Of a DNA stretch of 64,000 nt, positions 22,201-35,893 are shown piece by piece. The position numbers and the translations under genes are program-made. The notes below the pieces were generated by a model. It saw nothing but the letters and a program-made list of their open reading frames with translations, ran no database searches and had not been told where the DNA came from. Each line of letters begins with the position of its first letter. Within the stretch, counting starts at the first letter, position 1. The stretch lies in NCBI GenBank assembly GCA_020055645.1, contig CM034546.1, positions 12,648,001-12,712,000 on the forward strand, read 5' to 3'. The stretch comes from Tomocerus qinae (lineage: Eukaryota; Arthropoda; Collembola; Entomobryomorpha; Tomoceridae).

Positions 22201-25200
22201 AATATAGAGGATGCTTACGCTGTAGATGTTTTGACTCTTATTTCGCCATTAGTTTCTATTCAAACTCTGTGTTTCTACACAAAAGTATTTGGACTCCTAT
22301 TTTAACTCTTTACCGTAAATATTTTATTTTTATGACACATTAACTTAGTGTTAGTATTTCACGCAACAGTTTAAGAGTAAAGAGATTATATACACGTTTA
22401 TTTCGATAACGTGATATATATTTCCCTAACTTGTTAAACCGAGGAAATACTCATAGTTTGTTCTGAAAAGGCTATAAAGCCGAACTAAGATTTTATTATT
22501 ATTACGGTTTAACTTTTCAGGTTATGCGATATATTTGTCCGACATTCTCTGTCTCATTACAATTGCACGTTGCTAAATGTTTATTATTAAATGGCTATGA
22601 AATAGATCTTTATCTTTGAGTAATTTTTTATTTCTCTAAAATTCGTTACTTTTTATAATTATTCAGACGAACTTTTGTAATATCTTATCTCTACATTTCT
22701 TTATAGGAAGCATTTAGTTAGTGGAAGTATTTCAGAAAACAGTTTAAAAGTTAAGCAATTAAATACACAATTGTTTTATAAATGTGATATATATTTCCTT
22801 AACTTGTTGAACATAGTAATTACCCACAGTTTGCTCTAAAAAGTCCATAAAGCCGAATTAAATTTTTGTCAATGTTACGGTTTAATTTTTCAGGTTACGC
22901 ATGATATTTCTCCGACATTCTCCGTCTCATCACAATTTTAGGTTGCTAAATATCCGAATTAAGATAATTCTAATTCTGTTGATGTACCGACTTTTATTTC
23001 TCAAAAAGGTTGTATCAAATTTCAGTTTGTGGTTTTTTAAAAAATCCGAATATAGATGAATCTTACTCTATAGATGCTGAGACTCTGTTTTCGCCATTAT
23101 TTTTATCCAAACTCTGTGTTTGTAGTCACAAAACCAAATATAGAGCATTGTTACTCTATAGGTGTTTGGAGTCCTATTTCGCTATTAGGTTTTATCAAAT
23201 TTCTGTTTCTGTTTATATTGAAAAATCCGAATATAGAGGATGCTTACGCTGTAGATGTTTTGACTCTTATTTCGCCATTAGTTTCTATTCAAACTCTTTG
23301 TTTCTACACAAAAGTATTTGGACTCCTATTTTAACTCTTTACCGTAAATATTTTATTTTTATGACACATTAACTTAGTGTTAGTATTTCACGCAACAGTT
23401 TAAGAGTAAAGAAATTATATACACGTTTATTTCGATAACGTGATATATATTTCCCTAACTTGTTAAACCGAGTAAATACTCACAGTTTGTTCTGAAAAGG
23501 CTATAAAGCCGAACTAAGATTTTATTATTATTACGGTTTAACTTTTCAGGTTATGCGATATATTTGTCCGACATTCTCTGTCTCATTACAATTGCACGTT
23601 GCTAAATGTTTATTATTAAATGACTATGAAATAGATCTTTATCTTTGAGTAATTTTTTTATTTCTCTAAAATTCGTTACTTATTTATAATTATTCAGACG
23701 AACTTCTGTAATATCTTATCTCTACATTTCTTTATAGGAAGCATTTAGTTAGTGGAAGTATTTCAGAAAACAGTTTAAAAGTTAAGCAATTAAATACACA
23801 ATTGTTTTATAAATGTGATATATATTTCCTTAACTTGTTGAACATAGTAATTACCCACAGTTTGTTCTAAAAAGTCCATAAATCCGAATTAAATTTTTGT
23901 CAATGTAACGGTTTAACTTTTCAGGTTACGCATGATATTTCTCCGACATTCTCCGTCTCATCACAATTTTAGGTTGCTAAATATCCGAATTAAGATAATT
24001 CTAATTCTGTTGATGTACCGACTTTTATTTCTCAAAAAGGTTGTATCAAATTTCAGTTTGTGGTTTTTAAAAAATCCGAATATAGATGAATCTTACTCTA
24101 TAGATGCTGAGACTCTGTTTTTGCCATTATTTTTATCCAAACTCTGTGTTTGTAGTCACAAAACCAAATATAGAGCATTGTTACTCTATAGGTGTTTGGA
24201 GTCCTATTTCGCTATTAGGTTTTATCAAATTTCTGTTTCTGTTTATATTGAAAAATCCGAATATAGAGGATGCTTACGCTGTAGATGTTTTGACTCTTAT
24301 TTCGCCATTAGTTTCTATTCAAACTCTTTGTTTCTACACAAAAGTATTTGGACTCCTATTTTAACTCTTTACCGTAAATATTTTATTTTTATGACACATT
24401 AACTTAGTGTTAGTATTTCACGCAACAGTTTAAGAGTAAAGAAATTATATACACGTTTATTTCGATAACGTGATATATATTTCCCTAACTTGTTAAACCG
24501 AGGAAATACTCATAGTTTGTTCTGAAAAGGCTATAAAGCCAAACTAAGATTTTATTATTATTACGGTTTAAGTTTTCAGGTTATGCGATATATTTGTCCG
24601 ACATTCTCTGTCTCATTACAATTGCACGTTGCTAAATGTTTATTATTAAATGACTATGAAATAGATCTTTATCTTTGAGTAATTTTTTATTTCTCTAAAA
24701 TTCGTTACTAATTTATAATTATTCAGACGAACTTCTGTAATATCTTATCTCTACATTTCTTTATAGGAAGCATTTAGTTAGTGGAAGTATTTCAGAAAAC
24801 AGTTTAAAAGTTAAGCAATTAAATACACAATTGTTTTATAAATGTGATATATATTTCCTTAACTTGTTGAACATAGTAATTACCCACAGTTTGTTCTAAA
24901 AAGTCCATAAATCCGAATTAAATTTTTGTCAATGTTACGGTTTAACTTTTCAGGTTACGCATGATATTTCTCCGACATTCTCCGTCTCATCACAATTTTA
25001 GGTTGCTAAATATCCGACTTAAGATAATTCTAATTCTGTTGATGTACCGACTTTTATTTCTCAAAAAGGTTGTATCAAATTTCAGTTTGTGGTTTTTTAA
25101 AAAATCCGAATATAGATGAATCTTACTCTATAGATGCTGAGACTCTGTTTTTGCCATTATTTTTATCCAAACTCTGTGTTTGTAGTCACAAAACCAAATA

Positions 25201-28200
25201 TAGAGCATTGTTACTCTATAGGTGTTTGGAGTCCTATTTCGCTATTAGGTTTTATCAAATTTCTGTTTCTGTTTATATTGAAAAATCCAAATATAGAGGA
25301 TGCTTACGCTGTAGATGTTTTGACTCTTATTTCGCCATTAGTTTCTATTCAAACTCTGTGTTTCTACACAAAGGTATTTGGACTCCTATTTTAACTCTTT
25401 ACCGTAAATATTTTATTTTTATGACACATTAACTTAGTGTTAGTATTTCACGCAACAGTTTGAGTAAAGAAATTATATACACGTTTATTTCGATAACGTG
25501 ATATATATTTCCCTAACTTGTTAAAGCGAGTAAATACTCACAGTTTGTTCTGAAAAGGCTATAAAGCCGAACTAAGATTTTATTATTATTACGGTTTAAC
25601 TTTTCAGGTTATGCGATATATTTGTCCGACATTCTCTGTCTCATTACAATTGCACGTTGCTAAATGTTTATTATTAAATGGCTATGAAATAGATCTTTAT
25701 CTTTGAGTAATTTTTTATTTCTCTAAAATTCGTTACTTTTTATAATTATTCAGACGAACTTTTGTAATATCTTATCTCTACATTTCTTTATAGGAAGCAT
25801 TTAGTTAGTGGAAGTATTTCAGAAAACAGTTTAAAAGTTAAGCAATTAAATACACAATTGTTTTATAAATGTGATATATATTTCCTTAACTTGTTGAACA
25901 TAGTAATTACCCACAGTTTGCTCTAAAAAGTCCATAAAGCCGAATTAAATTTTTGTCAATGTTACGGTTTAATTTTTCAGGTTACGCATGATATTTCTCC
26001 GACATTCTCCGTCTCATCACAATTTTAGGTTGCTAAATATCCGAATTAAGATAATTCTAATTCTGTTGATGTACCGACTTTTATTTCTCAAAAAGGTTGT
26101 ATCAAATTTCAGTTTGTGGTTTTTTAAAAAATCCGAATATAGATGAATCTTACTCTATAGATGCTGAGACTCTGTTTTCGCCATTATTTTTATCCAAACT
26201 CTGTGTTTGTAGTCACAAAACCAAATATAGAGCATTGTTACTCTATAGGTGTTTGGAGTCCTATTTCGCTATTAGGTTTTATCAAATTTCTGTTTCTGTT
26301 TATATTGAAAAATCCGAATATAGAGGATGCTTACGCTGTAGATGTTTTGACTCTTATTTCGCCATTAGTTTCTATTCAAACTCTTTGTTTCTACACAAAA
26401 GTATTTGGACTCCTATTTTAACTCTTTACCGTAAATATTTTATTTTTATGACACATTAACTTAGTGTTAGTATTTCACGCAACAGTTTAAGAGTAAAGAA
26501 ATTATATACACGTTTATTTCGATAACGTGATATATATTTCCCTAACTTGTTAAACCGAGTAAATACTCACAGTTTGTTCTGAAAAGGCTATAAAGCCGAA
26601 CTAAGATTTTATTATTATTACGGTTTAACTTTTCAGGTTATGCGATATATTTGTCCGACATTCTCTGTCTCATTACAATTGCACGTTGCTAAATGTTTAT
26701 TATTAAATGACTATGAAATAGATCTTTATCTTTGAGTATTTTTTTATTTCTCTAAAATTCGTTACTTATTTATAATTATTCAGACGAACTTCTGTAATAT
26801 CTTATCTCTACATTTCTTTATAGGAAGCATTTAGTTAGTGGAAGTATTTCAGAAAACAGTTTAAAAGTTAAGCAATTAAATACACAATTGTTTTATAAAT
26901 GTGATATATATTTCCTTAACTTGTTGAACATAGTAATTACCCACAGTTTGTTCTAAAAAGTCCATAAATCCGAATTAAATTTTTGTCAATGTAACGGTTT
27001 AACTTTTCAGGTTACGCATGATATTTCTCCGACATTCTCCGTCTCATCACAATTTTAGGTTGCTAAATATCCGAATTAAGATAATTCTAATTCTGTTGAT
27101 GTACCGACTTTTATTTCTCAAAAAGGTTGTATCAAATTTCAGTTTGTGGTTTTTTAAAAAATCCGAATATAGATGAATCTTACTCTATAGATGCTGAGAC
27201 TCTGTTTTTGCCATTATTTTTATCCAAACTCTGTGTTTGTAGTCACAAAACCAAATATAGAGCATTGTTACTCTATAGGTGTTTGGAGTCCTATTTCGCT
27301 ATTAGGTTTTATCAAATTTCTGTTTCTGTTTATATTGAAAAATCCGAATATAGAGGATGCTTACGCTGTAGATGTTTTGACTCTTATTTCGCCATTAGTT
27401 TCTATTCAAACTCTTTGTTTCTACACAAAAGTATTTGGACTCCTATTTTAACTCTTTACCGTAAATATTTTATTTTTATGACACATTAACTTAGTGTTAG
27501 TATTTCACGCAACAGTTTAAGAGTAAAGAAATTATATACACGTTTATTTCGATAACGTGATATATATTTCCCTAACTTGTTAAACGGAGGAAATACTCAT
27601 AGTTTGTTCTGAAAAGGCTATAAAGCCAAACTAAGATTTTATTATTATTACGGTTTAAGTTTTCAGGTTATGCGATATATTTGTCCGACATTCTCTGTCT
27701 CATTACAATTGCACGTTGCTAAATGTTTATTATTAAATGACTATGAAATAGATCTTTATCTTTGAGTAATTTTTTATTTCTCTAAAATTCGTTACTAATT
27801 TATAATTATTCAGACGAACTTCTGTAATATCTTATCTCTACATTTCTTTATAGGAAGCATTTAGTTAGTGGAAGTATTTCAGAAAACAGTTTAAAAGTTA
27901 AGCAATTAAATACACAATTGTTTTATAAATGTGATATATATTTCCTTAACTTGTTGAACATAGTAATTACCCACAGTTTGTTCTAAAAAGTCCATAAATC
28001 CGAATTAAATTTTTGTCAATGTTACGGTTTAACTTTTCAGGTTACGCATGATATTTCTCCGACATTCTCCGTCTCATCACAATTTTAGGTTGCTAAATAT
28101 CCGACTTAAGATAATTCTAATTCTGTTGATGTACCGACTTTTATTTCTCAAAAAGGTTGTATCAAATTTCAGTTTGTGGTTTTTTAAAAAATCCGAATAT

Positions 28201-29705
28201 AGATGAATCTTACTCTATAGATGCTGAGACTCTGTTTTTGCCATTATTTTTATCCAAACTCTGTGTTTGTAGTCACAAAACCAAATATAGAGCATTGTTA
28301 CTCTATAGGTGTTTGGAGTCCTATTTCGCTATTAGGTTTTATCAAATTTCTGTTTCTGTTTATATTGAAAAATCCAAATATAGAGGATGCTTACGCTGTA
28401 GATGTTTTGACTCTTATTTCGCCATTAGTTTCTATTCAAACTCTGTGTTTCTACACAAAGGTATTTGGACTCCTATTTTAACTCTTTACCGTAAATATTT
28501 TATTTTTATGACACATTAACTTAGTGTTAGTATTTCACGCAACAGTTTGAGTAAAGAAATTATATACACGTTTATTTCGATAACGTGATATATATTTCCC
28601 TAACTTGTTAAAGCGAGTAAATACTCACAGTTTGTTCTGAAAAGGCTATAAAGCCGAACTAAGATTTTATTATTATTACGGTTTAACTTTTCAGGTTTTG
28701 CGATATATTTGTCCGACATTCTCTGTCTCATTACAATTGCACGTTGCTAAATGTTTATTATTAAATGACTATGAAATAGATCTTTATCTTTGAGTAATTT
28801 TTTATTTCTCTAAAATTCGTTACTTATTTATAATTATTCAGACGAACTTTTGTAATATCTTATCTCTACATTTCTTTATAGGAAGCATTTAGTTAGTGGA
28901 AGTATTTCAGAAAACAGTTTAAAAGTTAAGCAATTAAATACACAATTGTTTTATAAATGTGATATATATTTCCTTAACTTGTTGAACATAGTAATTACCC
29001 ACAGTTTGCTCTAAAAAGTCCATAAATCCGAATTAAATTTTTGTCAATGTTACTGTTTAATTTTTCAGGTTACGCATGATATTTCTCCGACATTCTCCGT
29101 CTCATCACAATTTTAGGTTGCTAAATATCCGAATTAAGATAATTCTAATTCTGTTGATGTACCGACTTTTATTTCTCAAAAAGGTTTTATTAAATTTCAG
29201 TTTGTGGTTATTTAAAAAATCCGAATATAAATGAATCTTACTCTATAGATGCTGAGACTCTGTTTTCGCCATTATTTTTATCCAAACTCTGTGTTTGTAG
29301 TCACAAAACCAAATATAGAGCATTGTTACTCTATAGGTGTCTGGAGTCCTATTTCGCTATTAGGTTTTATCAAATTTCTGTTTCTGTTTATATTGAAAAA
29401 TCCGAATATAGAGGATGCTTACGCTGTAGATGTTTTGACTCTTATTTCGCCATTAGTTTCTATTCAAACTCTGTTTCTACACAAAAGTATTTGGATTTCT
29501 ATTTTAACTCTTTACCGCAAAAATTTTATTTTTATGACACATTAACTTAGTGTTAGTATTTCACGCAGCATTTCAAGAAATTATATACACGTTCATTTCA
29601 ATACGTGATATATATTTCCCTAACTTGTTAAACCGAGGAAAAACTCATAGTTTGTTTTGAAAAGGCTATAAAGCCGAACACAGATTTTATCAATATTACG
29701 GTTTA
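19256..29705. repeat. Satellite array, about 1,030-bp unit, trimeric HOR
   Basis: About ten head-to-tail copies of a roughly 1,030-bp unit; equivalent points lie at 19921, 20952, 21981, 23010, about 24039, 25070, 26097, 27127, 28157 and about 29185. Each unit contains two diverged half-repeats (GTTAGTATTTCACGCAACAG versus GGAAGTATTTCAGAAAACAG) plus a block of 80-100-bp monomers built around ATCCGAATATAGA. Variants recur every third unit, giving a 3.09-kb higher-order repeat. The overlapping 120- and 86-codon frames in each unit are conserved only because the DNA is near identical; I do not call them genes. The last unit is the most diverged, as expected at an array edge. Confidence 0.95.
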
Positions 29706-29731
29706 TCAGGAGAGAGCATTATTTCCTGACG

Positions 29732-29911
29732 CACGCCTTTTACCGAGGTTTGCAACTCAAGGTTTAAGCACGCCTTTTACCGAGGTTTGCAACTCAAGGT
29801 TTAAGCACGCCTTTTACCGAGGTTTGCTACTCAAGGTTTAAGCATGCCGTTTACCGAGGTTTGCAACTCAAGATTTAAGCATGCTGTTTACCGAGGTTTG
29901 CAACCCAAAGT
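29732..29911. repeat. 37-bp minisatellite, about 4.9 copies
   Basis: Copies start at 29732, 29769, 29806, 29843 and 29880. The unit begins CACGCCTTTTACCGAGGTTT and continues GCAACTCAAGGTTTAAG. It directly follows the end of the 1-kb satellite. Confidence 0.9.
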
Positions 29912-29964
29912 TGGTAACTCTAGGGTGGGATTTGGAGAGGGTTGGTGAGCTTTTTCAATAGGCA

Positions 29965-30414
29965 TTAGGCACCCTTTTTTATAGTGGGTCGCAACACTTT
30001 TGGACATGTATATGGATTTTTAAGGTTCACAATCAATGCAGCGGCAGTTTTGTAGTCTAATTTTTCATACCACTGCACCGGGGTATATTGTTCGAAGGTC
30101 GTGGATATATCGGAGAAATTTTAGCGCTTCATTGCGGCGGTGTCTTGGAAATTCTCCAATGTAATTGGGCACCATGTCCACTGATCTACATGTGGAAAGA
30201 AATCGGCATTTAAGAAATTCCAACAATTTGTCCAACGTATTGTCGTGGACTTGAACGCGGGTCCCAGATTTTGGATCACACGCCCCAAGCGTGGATCACC
30301 ATTAGGAACAAATGCCGGAATTGGTCCTACAAAGGTTCAACTGTGGTTTACGGCACAGTGTCCTGAAAAGCCCTGTACACCGCAAATACGATAGGTTTTC
30401 AATTCATCTGACAT
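29965..30414 (-). pseudogene. Decayed reading frame of unknown family
   Basis: From ATG 30414 one minus-strand frame of 150 codons keeps a convincingly protein-like composition but is interrupted by TGA (30337-30339) and TAA (30121-30123) before ending at 29965. Segments include MSDELKTYRICGVQGFSGHC, FVPNGDPRLGRVIQNLGPAF, WTNCWNFLNADFFPHVDQWT and YEKLDYKTAAALIVNLKNPY. It is rich in Trp, Asn and Pro. I do not recognise the family; a transposon-borne, virus-derived or ordinary cellular gene fragment are all possible. A plus-strand frame nearby (30781-31010, NVNFNGLSDKLPLYSLAPFG and an acidic EPDPDSDDD run with a frame change) may be another piece of decayed coding sequence. Confidence 0.4.
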
Positions 30415-31099
30415 TTTAAAAGAACCTTGTCTAAAATGCTCTTACATTAAAGGCCACAAAGTAATGATAAGAAATAAAATGCAATTATCACTTTGAAGTC
30501 GTCCACATTGGTGAAAGTAATATAATATATGTTCATATAGGTGGCATGCGTAAATATTCCTATTGGATAAGTTGAAAGAGACCTATGGAGACAATAAGGC
30601 GGGCATCGACCTAATGACGACATAGGCATGTGGAGGATGCAATGCGGCAGTAAGGAGATAACTACCTTACTGACCGATGTTATTAACTACATTAAAAAAC
30701 CAACAAACAGAAAAGGTTAGTCCAAATGTTTTTAATACACTTTGTTTTTCATGCTACATTACTACCTCATTACTTTTGCACAGCTCGGAAACCGCGGATA
30801 AATGTCAATTTCAATGGCTTGTCTGACAAACTTCCTCTATATTCTTTGGCCCCATTTGGATACTATGCCTTGACACAATGTAATGATAATAACGTTGCAT
30901 TTCCGAAATCAGTACGGAAAGCCTGGGAGAAAAGGTAGAAAAGGAGCCTGATCCTGACTCTGATGACGATGCAAATGCGAATAATAGAAATCCATATAGT
31001 TCTTGTACTATCTTTTGGAGGACATATTTCCTTATGCCTGTTTATTAGACCATTCACTAATGAATTTGGAAGACATATCATATCATCCAGACGACAACA

Positions 31100-32400
31100 A
31101 TCCTAGTGAAACATGGAACAAAGTAAAATTCAAAGCAGATAAATAAAACATTTTAGCTTGTCTGATGAAGGTAGCTAGAACCGCAGTGTTCGTCCCTGCG
31201 TCAGTATGCACAATAATTTTTGAACGCAATAACCGAAACAGACCAAATTAGGCGAACACTGCTTTTATATAAAAAGGGAATCTTATTGATTTTAGTTTAA
31301 ATGGGTCCAAAGGTTTTTGAGTTTATTTCGTCTTGATATTAATGTCAAAATAGAAATAGGCATAAAAATTTGGCACCGTATAAGTGCCGTACAAAATATT
31401 TAATATAAAATAAACGGTTCTATAGGCTTCCTTATTCAGGCCAACTAATACCTTCAGCAAACCCTAACAGAGGATCGCCCGAATAAATGGTACCGTGCGC
31501 ACCTTTTGATGGAACATAGAAAATAATATGGTCTGTTAAAATCAAATGGTATTCAAAAGGGATTTACGCTTTCTCAAATTAAATCAATATTGAACGAAAG
31601 TGATTATTACATACAAAGCTAAATAGAAGTTAATTAATATTGCCCATTAATATCAAAATAAAATGAAAATATATTAATGTTTATTTTCTAAACAAATTGA
31701 AATTGGAAAAATGTAGATCTGACTGTCATATTGATTACAAATTCAAAACAGATTAACAAAACAGTTAATTGAAATTCAAATTATTTATTATATTATACTA
31801 TTTTTCTATTATTTGTTTCGAGTTGCTAAACTTTTTCTGACTAAATTTATACTTTGACCATCAAAATGAAAACTCTAGGTATCTCTGCAACCAATGGATA
31901 GATTTACTCCGGAATGAATAGTTGTAGTTGTCAAAACAGGTCTATTTAAACGATTGTTCTACTGAAAACGTGCACATGGTCTCCTTCACTAAGGCGAGTG
32001 TTTGTTACGGGTTGTTGTAGGTTGTTTAATGCTAATTTCAATGAAAACATTTTTTGCAGATATTGAAGATTGACGAACTGATATGGCAACTGCCACAAAA
32101 GATTGGCAGGTGGTTGTGCTGCTGGAGGAGCTTCTAATAGGTATAACAATTAGGTTGAAACCAGTCATTTACAAATATGTTAAATATAATATCACACCCA
32201 TCTACGCATTACATTTATATACATTTCTTTCAACACGTTTGAAGCCGGACTTCTTCTTTTAAAAAGGAAAAAGCCAAAAAGTAGTAAACACGATAAAACA
32301 AGCAGCAACCGAAAAAAAACAACAACAAATCTTCTACCTCTGACAAAAAGCAAAAACAATGTGATTTCTATAAATAAATTACTAAAAAATTTTGCAGAAA
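31100..32400. other. Intergenic, nothing recognised
   Basis: AT-rich DNA without recognisable protein, RNA or repeat structure. Confidence 0.5.
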
Positions 32401-32404
32401 TACA

Positions 32405-33306
32405 TTGGTGCGCTAGAGAGTTAATTGGTGCGCTAGAGATTTAATTGGTGCGCTAGAGATTTAATTGGTGCGCTACAGAGTTAATACTTAGGCAGGATTG
32501 GTGCGCTAGAGAGTTGATTCTTAGGCAGGAATACATTGAGGCTCTAGATAATACGTTGGTGCCCTAGAGATTGAATGGGTGCGCTAGACATTGCATTGGT
32601 GTATTAGTAAGTAGGAATACATTGGTGCGTTAGTAGTGCGGTAGACTTATCAGTGATGTTCTAGTGAGTAAATTAGTGGGTAGTAATACATTGTTGCGTT
32701 AGACGTAACATAGATACGCTAGAGAGTCAATTGGTATGAAGGAGTGCAATAATGCGCAAGACGTACTATTGGTGCGCCAGAGAGTTAATTGGTAGGGAGG
32801 AATACATTGGTGCGCTAGACGTAACATTGGTGCGCTACAGAGTAAATTCTTAGGCAGGAATACATGGGTGCGCTAGAGAGTTAATTGGTGCGCTAGAGAT
32901 TTAATTGGTGCGCTAGAGATTTATTTGGTGCGCTAGTGATTTATTTGGTGCGCTACAGAGTTAATACTTAGACAGGATTGGTGCGCTAGAGAGTTGATTC
33001 TTAGGCAGGAATACATTGGTGCACTAGAGAGTTATATGGTGCGCTAGAGAGTTAATTGGTGCGCTAGAAAGTTAATTCATAGGCAGGAATACATTGGTGC
33101 GCCAGAGAGTTAATTCATAGGCAGGAATACATTGGTACGCCAGAGAGTTAATTCATAGGCAGGAATACATTGGTGCGCTAGAGAGTTAATTCATAGGCAG
33201 GAATACATTGGTGCGCTAGAGAGTTAATTGGTAGGCTGGAGATTACATATGTGCGCTGGTGGGTCGGAATTCTGGTTATGGATCGCAGGAATACATTGGT
33301 ACGCTA
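32405..33306. repeat. Minisatellite built on TTGGTGCGCTAGAGA
   Basis: An irregular tandem array of about 20-bp units (ATTGGTGCGCTAGAGATTTA) alternating with about 39-bp units that add TTCATAGGCAGGAATACA. More than 30 copies of the GGTGCGCTAGA core are present. The middle (32530-32760) is degenerate; both edges are more regular, which suggests at least two rounds of expansion. Confidence 0.9.
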
Positions 33307-33347
33307 GTTTCACGGTTTGACGGATTGATTCCGTGAAACCGTGAAAC
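33307..33347. repeat. Hairpin GTTTCACGGTTT / AAACCGTGAAAC
   Basis: A perfect 12-bp inverted repeat with a 17-nt loop lies immediately after the minisatellite. The loop end contains a further CCGTGAAAC, so two alternative hairpins can form. Confidence 0.8.
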
Positions 33348-34640
33348 CCAAAATTAACAATAATAATAATAATAACCAGGAAGTCCATAATATACATAGT
33401 GAATTTCGTTTTAAATATGAACTACCTCACTTCGGCATTGTTATACTGATTAACTCACCGTTAGGTCTTATAATTCAAAAGCCACGTTTACTGCTGATGA
33501 CAATCCATTTTTACCAATAATATAAATGATCACAGTGCCATTAGAGTTGAATAATGTATCGTTAGTCAGTGTTGCGAAATCATTTTTGTCTTGTAGGAGC
33601 TGATGTTTTTATAGTATGTCACGATACGCTGTTGATGGATGATACTGTTCTTTATACTTGGTTGATCATTTTCAAAGTTTTCTTTAAAAGATAACAAGGA
33701 ATTTTACACGCAATTAGAGGACGAATCCAAAATAAGTTTCTCTCTGATTTTCTTATTTACAAAAATAAATACTGAATTATTTGACAAATGTCCACAGTCT
33801 GTTGATCCTGATTTGTTAACGTAAGTTATGTTATGTTAACGTAACAACTCAATGATTTGTCCTGAGCGAAAACTTTACAACCCGTAGTAGTAATTTTGCC
33901 TGAACAATGTGAAATCGCTACATGAAAAATCGTCAAAATAGTTAAGAAGATCATCGTAGACCTAGACTGTCTCTGATGTCCCTTGTGGGAAACCAGTTTG
34001 TTTGCTAGCTGAGCAATGTTTGACAATAAAGCTAATCAATCAATCAATCTAGGTCTATATTTTTAGGGGAATTTTTTTTAAAAACTACCTAAAACCAATT
34101 ACAGAATGCCACCCTAGTTACATTTTAACAGTTTCAGTTACTCAATTTAACATTTTCAGTTATTCCTTACAATACTCATTAAAAATTTCTTATCAAATCG
34201 GGTACTAACAGGCGAATTGGTTGATCGAGGGGACCAAATAACAATGTTGTGAAAATAAAGTGTATTTATTCCCGTAAGCGTGAAAGTATTACACATTTAT
34301 CCGGTTAAAAATCATTTAAAATCTTCTCTGGAGCGCTTCTGTTTAACCTCCTACCCCAATATCTCTCTACCATATTATTATTGCAAGATATTACCCTCAA
34401 CATGGTACAAAGTTTATCACTTTTTAATGTAGGTTTAACAACTTGAGACTACAGTAACCAGCTGCTAAGGCATTACATACACTAAATGGTAGCTATTTTA
34501 TTTAAAATTCTGCGCAAAAATATTTTAATCATATTTAACAACTATATGATTTACCACTAATATTTAAGGGGCCCACTAATATCTCGACGATGCGCAGAAC
34601 AGCGATATAACACGTCCCCCGTAGGGAAATTAATCTGTAA
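33348..34640. other. Intergenic, nothing recognised
   Basis: AT-rich sequence with a short (AAT)n run at 33359 and a TCAATCAATCAATC run at 34035. No supported gene. Confidence 0.5.
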
Positions 34641-34642
34641 AA

Positions 34643-34985
34643 ATCGACTATAAGCCGACAGAATGTATACTACATTGTAATCATTGACTATAAGCCGACG
34701 GAATGTATACTACATTGTAATCATCGACTATAAATCGACAGAATGTATATTACATTGTAATCATCGACTATAAGCCGACAGAATGTATACAACGTTGTAA
34801 TTATCGATTGTAAGCCGAAAGAATGTATACTACATTGTAATCGACTATAAGTCAAGGGAATGTAAATTAATATGTAAGCATCGACTATAAACTGAAAGAA
34901 TGCAAATTAATCTGTAAGCATTGATTCTAATTCGACAGAAGTAATGATCCACTATAAGCCGACGGAATGTGGATTGGTTTGGTTT
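34643..34985. repeat. 40-bp minisatellite, about 8 copies
   Basis: The unit begins ATCGACTATAAGCCGACAGA and continues ATGTATACTACATTGTAATC. Copies start at 34643, 34683, 34723, 34763 and 34803, then diverge. Confidence 0.9.
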
Positions 34986-35344
34986 GACTGAAAAAATACC
35001 TATGAAGTTTCCTCCAATCTGTGAGCGAATCTTACAGACTCCTGTCCTAAGTCTATGAAAAGTAAAAATGAGAAAGAAAGAGATTACAAAGGGTTACAAA
35101 GTAATTTATTCGTGCAGAATTACATCTTTATATATGCTTACATCAGGATGTCTTAAGGTTAGATGAACTTAAAAGTAAACAATAATCTGGAGTATTAACC
35201 TAGTTTATTACTAATAATCTAGAAAAAAACATTTTAGCCTATAAATATATAAGGATAAAATGATACTAAATACTACGTACATATTGTGACTATAATTATA
35301 ATGCAATTAAAGTGAACTTGTTATATACATAAATAGAATGCATA
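34986..35344. other. Non-repetitive block inside the 40-bp minisatellite
   Basis: About 355 bp of unrelated sequence separates two blocks of the same minisatellite. It has no clear inverted repeats or reading frame. It may be an insertion or a region that was never part of the array. Confidence 0.5.
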
Positions 35345-35530
35345 TTCAGCGAATATAAGCCGACGGAATTTAAATTAATTTGTAAGCATCGATTATGAGC
35401 CGACAGAATGTATACTACATTGTAATCATCGACCATAAACCAACAGACTGCATATTAAATTGTAATCATCGATTATAGCCCTTCAGAATGCAACTTTATT
35501 TGTTATTGTCGACTATAAACCGAAGGAAAC
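35345..35530. repeat. 40-bp minisatellite, second block, about 4.5 copies
   Basis: The same unit as 34643-34985 (CGATTATGAGCCGACAGAAT, GACCATAAACCAACAGACTG), more diverged, in the same orientation. Confidence 0.8.
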
Positions 35531-35893
35531 CTAAAGTAATTGTCATCGTCGGTCGTCGAATATACGCTGAACGTTTGTATGTATCCCCGTTTGGTACAAT
35601 TGTACCACATTGGGTTTTGCTATGTGGTACAATTGTAGCACACTTGGATATTGCCATGTTAGCAAGAGTAGGGCCGTCCGCGGAAGTTTTTGGCTTGGAT
35701 TTGGAAGTGTTAAAATGTTTATTTTTAGCCAGATGGGTATGCGAAAATAATAAGTAACATAAAGACAGTAAATGCGAAAATGTAAAGTTGTTTATTTGCA
35801 GCGATTTAGAAATCGTACTTTATTATTCTATTTTCTGAACGATCATACCTTATACACTTTACAATAATATCAGAGAGCAGCTCCATCGCAATT

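Noticed and set aside
19921-29550. Overlapping 120- and 86-codon frames repeated in every satellite unit
   Set aside because: They overlap in two frames, start at non-ATG or weak sites, and are conserved only as far as the DNA is. Differences between units do not respect codon positions. No protein features.
32405-33306. CRISPR array
   Set aside because: Repeats are direct, contiguous and of variable length with no unique spacers, in a eukaryotic context; this is a minisatellite.
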